Assembly (NCBI GenBank): GCA_035495815.1
Contig: DATJFH010000322.1
Coordinates: 1 to 13,593, forward strand
Direction of reading: 5' to 3'
DNA: 13,593 nucleotides
Source: DATJFH01 sp035495815
GTDB lineage: Bacteria; Acidobacteriota; Terriglobia; Bryobacterales; Bryobacteraceae
Program-made: the position numbers and the translations under genes
In this document: piece after piece, positions 6,125-11,993 of the stretch
Layout of the letters: each line of letters begins with the position of its first letter
Position numbering within the stretch: the stretch's first letter is position 1
The notes under the pieces: generated by a model
Databases searched by the model: none
Told to the model about the DNA's origin: nothing
The model's input: only the letters and a program-made list of their open reading frames with translations

Positions 6125-6520
6125 CTACCGGTTGTGGCGCCGCAGTTCGAGGATCAGCTTCATCACCAACTGTTCGATCTGGTCCCGTACCGCACGGTAC
6201 TGCTCGGACGATCCGCCGATCGGATCGCGCACCTTCCATTCGAAGACCTCGGAAAACCCGGACAGCGGATAGCCGCTCATGTTGATGACGCGGTCGAAGT
6301 GGCCGTGCGGAAAAACGCTGACCGGTTTGGGAAATTGCTTCGAGATGTCGATGTTCTTCTCGGCCATCGTTTCCTTGGTCTCGGCCGGCACCGCCATTGC
6401 CGGCGCCAAACCCGCGCTCTCGGGCGAGAGGACATCCTTACCGTAAACCCGGGCGAAGCCCTCCGCCATCTGGCTCCGGCAGGCGTTCCCGAGGCAAACG
6501 AACAGCACCCGTTGCACCAT
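6125..6520 (-). CDS. Low-molecular-weight protein tyrosine phosphatase / arsenate reductase-like protein
   Basis: 131-residue protein of the LMW-PTP fold. The N-terminal P-loop VCLGNACRSQMAEG gives the CX5R-S motif with nucleophile C9, R15 and S16; the catalytic acid is D99 in VRDPIGGS. Only two Cys are present (C9, C14). The extra pair that thioredoxin-coupled ArsC uses, in its redox helix, is missing: that region reads VINMSGYPLSG. A phosphatase is therefore more likely than an ArsC-type arsenate reductase, although the two cannot be fully separated by sequence alone. The ATG at 6520 follows the pdxT stop with one base between, so translation is probably coupled; upstream Met codons in this frame lie inside pdxT and were not chosen. 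The substrate is unknown. Its place at the end of the B6 cluster allows, but does not show, a role with phosphorylated vitamers. Confidence 0.88.
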   Translation of the reverse strand: MVQRVLFVCLGNACRSQMAEGFARVYGKDVLSPESAGLAPAMAVPAETKETMAEKNIDISKQFPKPVSVFPHGHFDRVINMSGYPLSGFSEVFEWKVRDPIGGSSEQYRAVRDQIEQLVMKLILELRRHNR

Positions 6521-6521
6521 A

Positions 6522-7103
6522 TTAGGCAAGTTTTTCGAGGAAAAGCTCGTGCACGCGGCGGTCGGAGGAGAGTTCCGGATGGAACGTTGCCGCGATGTGC
6601 TTTCCTTCTTCAACCAGCACCGGATCGTCCTGGTAGCGGGCCAGCACCCGCGCCTGACCGCCGACGCGCCGGATAATCGGAGCGCGGATGAACACCGCCT
6701 CCATTTCCCCCGGGGAGGTTCGTGACTGGAACTCTGCTTCCGGCGTGACCCGGGCCACCCGGCTCTCGATCTGGCGGCCGTAGGCGTTGCGCTCGACTCC
6801 GATGTCGATCAGACCGAGACTCTCCTGCGCCGGGCTCGATACGTCGCGAGCCAGCAGGATGGCCCCGGCGCAGGTTCCGAAGATCGGCCGGCGCCGTCCG
6901 AATTCGCGCAGCGGCTCCATCAGCTGCTCCTCGTTCAGCAGCTTGAGCATAGTGGTGCTCTCGCCGCCTGGAATGATGAGCCCGTCGAGGCCAGCCAGAT
7001 CCTCCGGACTCCTCACCAGCACGGCTCTTCCGCCGGTCCGCTCCACTGCTTTGGCGTGCGCGTCGAAATCGCCCTGCAGCGCCAGGACTCCCACGGTCTT
7101 CAT
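6522..7103 (-). CDS. pdxT: PLP synthase glutaminase subunit PdxT
   Basis: 193-residue class I glutamine amidotransferase of the deoxyxylulose-independent vitamin B6 pathway. It hydrolyses glutamine and passes ammonia to PdxS. Family features are GVLALQGDFDAH at the N-terminus, the PGGEST loop (45-50), the nucleophile C78 in GTCAGAILLA, and the His-Glu pair H175/E177 in TFHPELSSD. The length is normal. It starts three bases after the pdxS stop, as expected for partners made in equal numbers: the complex is a PdxS dodecamer decorated with up to twelve PdxT. Confidence 0.98.
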   Translation of the reverse strand: MKTVGVLALQGDFDAHAKAVERTGGRAVLVRSPEDLAGLDGLIIPGGESTTMLKLLNEEQLMEPLREFGRRRPIFGTCAGAILLARDVSSPAQESLGLIDIGVERNAYGRQIESRVARVTPEAEFQSRTSPGEMEAVFIRAPIIRRVGGQARVLARYQDDPVLVEEGKHIAATFHPELSSDRRVHELFLEKLA

Positions 7104-7106
7104 CGC

Positions 7107-7985
7107 TTACCAGCCTCGCGTCTGCATCAGCTCGCCTTCCGGCAGCTTGCTGATGTCCAGTCCCGGCATCCCCATTCCCAGCTCTTCGCTGGCTTCGAGC
7201 AGCTTGGCCGGATCGTTGTAATAAGTGGCTGCTTTCACAATGGCGCGAGCCCGCTGTTCCGGGTCGGCCGACTTGAAAATGCCCGACCCGACGAAGACGG
7301 CCTCCGCGCCGAGCTGCATGACCAACGCCGCGTCCGCCGGCGTGGCAATCCCGCCCGCCGAGAAGTTGGGCACGGGCAGCTTCCCGTGAGCGGCCACATA
7401 TTCGATCAGCGCGTACGGCGCCTGGTGCTTCTTGGCCTCCGCCATCAGCTCTTCCTTCCCCAGCACGGTGAGCTGCTTCATCTCCTTTTGGATCGTGCGC
7501 ATGTGCCGCACCGCTTCGACGATATTGCCCGAGCCGGCCTCGCCCTTGGTGCGGATCATGGCCGCTCCTTCGCCAATGCGCCGCAGCGCCTCGCCCAGAT
7601 TCCTCGCGCCGCACACGAACGGTACTTTGAAATCGCGCTTGTCGATGTGATGCTCTTCGTCGGCCGGAGTCAGCACTTCGCTCTCGTCGATGTAATCGAC
7701 CCCCAGCGATTCAAGGATGCGCGCCTCCGTGAAATGGCCGATGCGGGCCTTGGCCATCACCGGAATGCTCACCGTCTTCATGATCTCGCGGATCTTCGAG
7801 ATCGGCGCCATGCGCGCGACTCCGCCTTCCTTGCGGATATCGGACGGCACGCGCTCGAGCGCCATCACCGCGGACGCCCCCGCCTTCTCCGCAATCAGCG
7901 CCTGTTCGGCGTTGGTGACGTCCATGATGACGCCGCCTTTCAACATTTCGGCCAGGCCGACTTTCAATCGATATTTCTCGTCCAT
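7107..7985 (-). CDS. pdxS: Pyridoxal 5'-phosphate synthase subunit PdxS
   Basis: (beta/alpha)8-barrel lyase that makes PLP from ribose 5-phosphate, glyceraldehyde 3-phosphate and ammonia. The 292 residues include the conserved KVGLAEMLKGGVIMDV start with D22, the catalytic K79 in VMAKARIGHF, YIDESEVLTPAD, and the second lysine K147 in IRTKGEAGSG. These correspond to the two Lys residues that carry the covalent intermediates in B. subtilis Pdx1. Two starts are possible. The ATG at 8003 abuts the pdxR stop but has no ribosome-binding site. The ATG at 7985 has GAGAGG-like sequence (GAAGAGG) five bases upstream and gives the usual N-terminal length, so it is preferred. One of the most strongly conserved proteins in the window. 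Confidence 0.98.
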   Translation of the reverse strand: MDEKYRLKVGLAEMLKGGVIMDVTNAEQALIAEKAGASAVMALERVPSDIRKEGGVARMAPISKIREIMKTVSIPVMAKARIGHFTEARILESLGVDYIDESEVLTPADEEHHIDKRDFKVPFVCGARNLGEALRRIGEGAAMIRTKGEAGSGNIVEAVRHMRTIQKEMKQLTVLGKEELMAEAKKHQAPYALIEYVAAHGKLPVPNFSAGGIATPADAALVMQLGAEAVFVGSGIFKSADPEQRARAIVKAATYYNDPAKLLEASEELGMGMPGLDISKLPEGELMQTRGW

Positions 7986-8003
7986 GTTGTCCTCTTCGGT
8001 CAT

Positions 8004-9473
8004 TCAGACCAGCGCCGGCGCCGGTTCCAGGCGGCCCGATGCTCCAGTACGCTCCAGCTCGGCGGAAAAAATCCCTCCCAGAATGGCAATTCCCGCCTCG
8101 ATCTTTTCCGGCGTTAAGCCGGCAAAGCTCAACCTCAACCCACCAGGGTCCTGCCTGGACACCGTGAAATACCGTCCCGGCAGGTAGGTGACGTTCTCCC
8201 GCTGCGCCCGAACCAGCAGCTCGCCGGCGTCCAGAGGCTCCGGCAGCCGGACCCACAGATTCATCCCGCCCTGGGGCCGCGTATAGGTCGATCCAGCCGG
8301 CAAGTATCGGGCGCAGGCCGACAAGGTCGCTTTGAGTCTCTCCGCCCCCGCTTCGAGCGCCCGCTGCCGATGCGCCGCCAGCCGTCCCGATTCGGCGAAG
8401 CGCAGCAGTACTGCCTGCGAGAGCTGATCGGAATGCAGATCGGAGAGCTGTTTCGCTTCGGTCATCCGCGCGATCACCGCCCGCGGCCCGATGGCCCAAC
8501 CCACCCGCAGCCCAGGAAATGCGATCTTCGAAAAGCTCCGCAGCAGAATCGTGTCCGCCGACTTTGCCGCCGGGATGGCGGCCCCTTCGTACCGCAGCTC
8601 CCCGTACGTGTCATTCTCGATAAGCGCCACGCCCGCCGCGCGCACCCTCTCAAGGAGTTGCCGCCGAGCCTCCACGGGCAGAGTGGCCCCGGTCGGATTT
8701 TGAAAATTCGGCGTGACCACCAGCAGCTTCGGCTTTTCCGTCTCGAGGACGCGCTCCAGATCGTCGAAATCGATTCCGTCCCGTCCCATGCGTACACCAG
8801 CCACCTGCGCTCCAGCCCGCAAGAACAGATTCTTCACGCCGGGATACACCGGATCCTCGACGGCCACTTTGTCGCCCGGCCGTACCAGCGAGCGCTGCAG
8901 CAGGTCGAGCGCCTGCTGGCATCCGCTCGTCACGATCAGGTCGTCTTCCGCCGACATCACCCCCGACCGTCGCGCCTCGGCGATCAGGTACTGCCGCAGT
9001 GGACCATATCCGCCCGGCGACCCCAGTTGCAGAATGGCCGCGATCCCGGCGCCTCCCACCACTTCCAGGCAGCATTGCCGGAACTCCTCGATGGGAAACA
9101 GTAGCTCCGACGGCCGCGAAGCGGCGAAACTGATCGAGTCGCTCGAAACGGACGCCTGAGACGGCGGCGCAGGCCAAACGCTCGGCGCGAGCAGCGCTCT
9201 CCAGTCCAGCCCCGGCCGGGCCTGATCCATGGCTCCGGTCACAAAACTGCCGCGCCCGACCTGTCCGCTGATCAGCCCCTCGGATTCCAATAGCTCGTAC
9301 GCCGCCGAAATTGTGGTCCGGTTAAGACCAAGCAAGCCAGCCAATTCACGAGTGGCCGGAAGACGGGAGCCCTTCTGAAGCCTGCCAGAATGGATGGAGT
9401 CCTTCAATTGCTGGAAAACCTGCTTGTATAGAGGTACTTCAGAATCGGCGTTGATGTCCGGAGCAGGAAACAT
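8004..9473 (-). CDS. pdxR: MocR-family transcriptional regulator, probably PdxR
   Basis: 489-residue fusion of a GntR-type winged helix (about 13-80: PLYKQVFQQLKDSI, RLPATRELAGLLGLNRTTI, GRGSFV) and a fold-type I aminotransferase-like domain (about 115-465). PLP-binding features are present: QNPTG (258-262), D288/Y290 in ENDTYG, the Schiff-base K316 in RSFSKIAFPGLRVGW. MocR proteins use PLP as a ligand; PdxR members sense it and control pdxST. The adjoining pdxS and pdxT make that identity likely. It is unusual in being transcribed ahead of pdxS on the same strand, with its TGA directly next to an ATG of pdxS; the better-known pdxR genes are divergent from pdxST. The ATG at 9473 has no clear ribosome-binding site and lies close behind the candidate promoter. 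Confidence 0.93.
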   Translation of the reverse strand: MFPAPDINADSEVPLYKQVFQQLKDSIHSGRLQKGSRLPATRELAGLLGLNRTTISAAYELLESEGLISGQVGRGSFVTGAMDQARPGLDWRALLAPSVWPAPPSQASVSSDSISFAASRPSELLFPIEEFRQCCLEVVGGAGIAAILQLGSPGGYGPLRQYLIAEARRSGVMSAEDDLIVTSGCQQALDLLQRSLVRPGDKVAVEDPVYPGVKNLFLRAGAQVAGVRMGRDGIDFDDLERVLETEKPKLLVVTPNFQNPTGATLPVEARRQLLERVRAAGVALIENDTYGELRYEGAAIPAAKSADTILLRSFSKIAFPGLRVGWAIGPRAVIARMTEAKQLSDLHSDQLSQAVLLRFAESGRLAAHRQRALEAGAERLKATLSACARYLPAGSTYTRPQGGMNLWVRLPEPLDAGELLVRAQRENVTYLPGRYFTVSRQDPGGLRLSFAGLTPEKIEAGIAILGGIFSAELERTGASGRLEPAPALV

Positions 9474-9481
9474 CAGCCATT

Positions 9482-9516
9482 ACCATACCATATTGGACTG
9501 GCGCCGGCAATCCAAT
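9482..9516 (-). promoter_or_regulatory. Candidate pdxR promoter with inverted-repeat operator
   Basis: On the minus strand TTGCCG (9510-9505), 17 bases, then TATGGT (9487-9482) preceded by TGG, an extended -10 form. Around the -35 lies the inverted repeat ATTGGA-N13-TCCAAT (arms at 9511-9516 and 9492-9497). The arrangement fits an autoregulated MocR promoter. The predicted start is within a few bases of the pdxR ATG, implying a very short leader, in line with the missing ribosome-binding site. Confidence 0.4.
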
Positions 9517-9651
9517 TGGGCTATCTCCGCCAGAACCCATCAGATTAGGTTTGACGGCAGCAGCAGCCCGTTCGACTGCCGGTCGGCCGCCAACTTTCCT
9601 CCTGGGTGCGGGGCGCGGGCAGCGAGGCGGCGATCCCAATCCGCGGGACGG

Positions 9652-9672
9652 CGTTTGCTACAATCGCAAACG
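9652..9672 (+). promoter_or_regulatory. Extended -10 promoter inside a 7-7-7 inverted repeat, upstream of the Rid-like gene
   Basis: CGTTTGC (9652-9658), a seven-base centre TACAATC, then GCAAACG (9666-9672) form a perfect inverted repeat. The centre holds the -10 hexamer TACAAT (9659-9664, five of six), and the left arm supplies the TGC extension. A repressor bound here would cover the promoter. The predicted start is about seven bases before the ATG at 9678. Confidence 0.5.
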
Positions 9673-9677
9673 GAGCC

Positions 9678-10787
9678 ATGAAAAGCGCCGTGCTGCCGGT
9701 GACCATCCTCACGCTGGCGGTATATCTCTGTCCACTCGCGGCGAAAAAGAAGAAGCCCGAGGAGATCACCCAGACATTGGAACTGCCCAAGGATCCTCCC
9801 GTCACCATTACCGCCGAGACCTCGCGCCTGGTCTTTCATGTGTCGCCGCTCAGCGCCCGGGGGCTGCTCACGCAGCAGGTGCGCGACGCGCTAAAAGCGC
9901 TGATGAAAAGCGCAGGCAGCGCCACCATCGTCAAGCTGCGGGCCTTCGTCGCCGGAACAGGGGATCTGCGCCGCGTGCCGGCCCTGGTCAGCGAGACGTT
10001 CACCGACAAACATCTGCCTCTTCCGGCGGTCAGCGTCATCCGCGTAGGAGCGCTGCCCTTGGAAGGAGCGCAGGTGGTGATCGAATCGATCGCCGTCGCG
10101 AAAAAGGCCGTAAATCCTTTGGGACTTGTGTTTATTTCCGGCCAGGCCGGCTCGAGCGACACCCCCACGTTGAAAGTCGCGCCGCTGGCGCGGAAATCGA
10201 TGGCCGACCTCAAGGTCGCCCTCACTGCCTCCGGCGCCGTCCCCGCCGACGTGCTGCGTCTGACCTGCTTCTGCAGTTCGCTCGAAGACGTAGCGGCAGT
10301 CAAGGCCGTCGTGGAGCCGGACTACCGCCAGGCCGCACTCGATTTCGTGCAGCTACAGCGCGCTCCCCTGCGCGGCGTGGTAGAGTGCGAAGCGGTCGCG
10401 CGCGCCGCCCGCAAAGGAGTTGCCCCCCTTGTTTTGGGCACGCCGCCGGGGATGACGGCGTCGCCGAATTTTTCGCAGATCGCCCATGTCTCCGTGCCCC
10501 GCGTGGTGTTCACCGGAGCCCAGGTGGCATACGGTTACCAGGATTCCGACGCGCGCCTGGCCTTCCAGCGCCTGTCCAAAGCGCTCGAACAGGGCGGCAG
10601 TTCCATCAAGGATGTTTTCTTCACGTCTGTTTATCCGCTGTCGGCCAGCCTGGCGGAACAGGTCCGCAAAATTCGTTTCGAATTCCTCGACAAGTCGCGC
10701 CCACCGGCATCGACACTGCTGCCTTTCGAAGGACTGCCCGCCATGGATGCGGGGTTTGGCATCGAAGTAGTCGCCATCGCCCGATAA
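9678..10787 (+). CDS. Exported protein with three tandem Rid/YjgF-like repeats
   Basis: 369-residue protein with a likely Sec signal peptide (hydrophobic 5-21, cleavage near PLAA, then KKKK). It contains three repeats of about 100 residues, each shaped like a RidA/YjgF/UK114 domain: about 42-142, 145-243 and 268-369. Typical pieces can be seen, such as LVFISGQAG and VVFTGAQVA for the early strand, AVVEPDYRQAALDFV for the helix region, and GALPLEGAQVVIESIAV for the end. The Arg that RidA enzymes use in the P-A-R motif appears only in the middle repeat (APLRGVVECEA, R232); repeat 1 has LPAVSVIR and repeat 3 PPASTLL. RidA proteins deaminate reactive enamines and work as trimers of single domains, so a single-chain three-repeat protein could be a built-in pseudo-trimer. 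The ATG at 9678 is chosen because it starts the signal peptide and has GGAG three bases upstream. The function outside the cytoplasm is unknown. Confidence 0.85.
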   Translation: MKSAVLPVTILTLAVYLCPLAAKKKKPEEITQTLELPKDPPVTITAETSRLVFHVSPLSARGLLTQQVRDALKALMKSAGSATIVKLRAFVAGTGDLRRVPALVSETFTDKHLPLPAVSVIRVGALPLEGAQVVIESIAVAKKAVNPLGLVFISGQAGSSDTPTLKVAPLARKSMADLKVALTASGAVPADVLRLTCFCSSLEDVAAVKAVVEPDYRQAALDFVQLQRAPLRGVVECEAVARAARKGVAPLVLGTPPGMTASPNFSQIAHVSVPRVVFTGAQVAYGYQDSDARLAFQRLSKALEQGGSSIKDVFFTSVYPLSASLAEQVRKIRFEFLDKSRPPASTLLPFEGLPAMDAGFGIEVVAIAR

Positions 10788-10793
10788 ATTCTT

Positions 10794-11828
10794 ATGCCCA
10801 AGACGACCATTACGTTCGGAGAGATCATGCTGCGCCTTGCCCCGCCGGGGTTTGAGCGCTTCCTGCAGTCGCCGCAGTTCGTGGCCACGTTCGGAGGAGG
10901 GGAAGCCAATGTCGCCGTGGCCCTGGCCGGATTCGGATTGCCGGCGGCCTATGTTACCGCGCTGCCGCCCGCCAATCCGATCGCCGACGCCGTGGTCTCC
11001 CAGTTGCGGGGTTTCGGCGTGGACACTTCCAGAATCCTTCGCGCCAAAGGCCGCATGGGTGTCTACTACGTGGAAGCAGGCGCGAACCAGCGCCCGTCCA
11101 AGGTGGTCTACGACCGCGACAACGCTTCGATTGCCCTGGCCAAACCAGGCGATTTCGACTGGGACTCCGTATTCGAGGGCTGCGGCTGGTTTCACATCAC
11201 CGGCATCACCCCCGCGCTCAGCGCCTCGGCCGCCGACCTGGCCCTGGAATCGGTTCGTAAGGCTCGCGAGAAAGGATTGACTGTCTCCTGCGACCTCAAC
11301 TACCGCAAGAACCTCTGGAAGTGGGGCAAGCCGGCCGCTGAGGTAATGCGTGAGCTGGTGAAGTCGGTCGATATCGGTATTGCCAACGAAGAGGATTGCC
11401 AGATGGCGCTCGGGATCAGCAGCGAATCCGACGTCCATTCCGGCAAGCTGGACCAGGGCGAGTACCGGAAGCTGGCCGAGAAAGTGGTGTCAGGATTTCC
11501 GAACCTGAAGGCGCTGGCGATCACGCTGCGCGAATCGAAAAGCGCCTCCCATAACGGCTGGTCGGCGTGCCTGTACAACGGACGGGAGTTTCTCCTGAGC
11601 CGCCACTACGAGATTACGCACATCGTGGACCGGGTCGGCGGGGGCGACTGCTTCGCCGCCGGGCTGATCTTCGGATTGCAGTCCTTGGGCAGCCACCAGG
11701 AAGCGTTGGAGTTCGCCGTGGCCGCGTCGTGTCTCAAACACTCGATACCCGGGGATTTCAACCGCTTCAGCGTGGATGAAGTAAAAGGCCTGCTGAAGGG
11801 CGACGGATCGGGCCGGGTGCAGCGGTAG
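10794..11828 (+). CDS. kdgK: 2-dehydro-3-deoxygluconokinase (PfkB family sugar kinase)
   Basis: 344-residue PfkB/ribokinase-family kinase that most resembles KdgK, which phosphorylates 2-keto-3-deoxygluconate to KDPG in uronate and pectin breakdown and the Entner-Doudoroff route. The start ITFGEIMLRLAPPG and the substrate motif FGGGEANVAVALAGFG (34-48) are typical, as are CDLNYRKNLWKW (166-177) and the C-terminal signature DRVGGGDCFAAGLIFGL with the catalytic base D285. The signature has GGGD where most members have GAGD, a conservative change at the anion hole. The gene begins six bases after the stop of the Rid-like gene, so both are probably on one transcript; no clear ribosome-binding site is seen. 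Sugar-kinase specificity from sequence is good but not certain; a related keto-sugar is possible. Confidence 0.9.
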   Translation: MPKTTITFGEIMLRLAPPGFERFLQSPQFVATFGGGEANVAVALAGFGLPAAYVTALPPANPIADAVVSQLRGFGVDTSRILRAKGRMGVYYVEAGANQRPSKVVYDRDNASIALAKPGDFDWDSVFEGCGWFHITGITPALSASAADLALESVRKAREKGLTVSCDLNYRKNLWKWGKPAAEVMRELVKSVDIGIANEEDCQMALGISSESDVHSGKLDQGEYRKLAEKVVSGFPNLKALAITLRESKSASHNGWSACLYNGREFLLSRHYEITHIVDRVGGGDCFAAGLIFGLQSLGSHQEALEFAVAASCLKHSIPGDFNRFSVDEVKGLLKGDGSGRVQR

Positions 11829-11958
11829 AGCGTCCGGCTGGCGGGCTCATGGTCATCCCGCGTGCGGCGTCACTCGCCCGGATTGCCATGCTCGCCGACG
11901 ATTGGCGTGTTTCGCTTCCTTTCCGCGGGTGAGACACCGGGAGGCCTATGGGCAGCCA

Positions 11959-11987
11959 TTGCGCCGCCTCCCTCTATCGTCTATTCT
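11959..11987 (+). promoter_or_regulatory. Weak candidate promoter of the receptor gene
   Basis: TTGCGC (11959-11964), 17 bases, TATTCT (11982-11987). The matches are three and four of six. If used, transcription would begin at or next to the ATG at 11994, giving a leaderless message, which would agree with the absence of a ribosome-binding site there. Confidence 0.22.
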
Positions 11988-11993
11988 CCATCA

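Noticed and set aside
6125..6520. Arsenate reductase (ArsC, thioredoxin type)
   Set aside because: The active-site loop fits, but the resolving cysteines are absent and no ars genes are nearby.
7056..8117. Long plus-strand open frame (353 codons) opposite pdxS
   Set aside because: Complement of a highly conserved gene; His/Arg-rich translation typical of a reverse-strand shadow in GC-rich DNA.
10353..11438. Long minus-strand open frame (361 codons) opposite the Rid-like gene and kdgK
   Set aside because: Crosses two well-supported plus-strand genes and their junction; no motif of its own.
11841..11861. Hairpin GCGGG-N11-CCCGC after kdgK as a terminator
   Set aside because: Only five pairs, a large loop and no T tract afterwards; not distinguishable from chance in GC-rich sequence.
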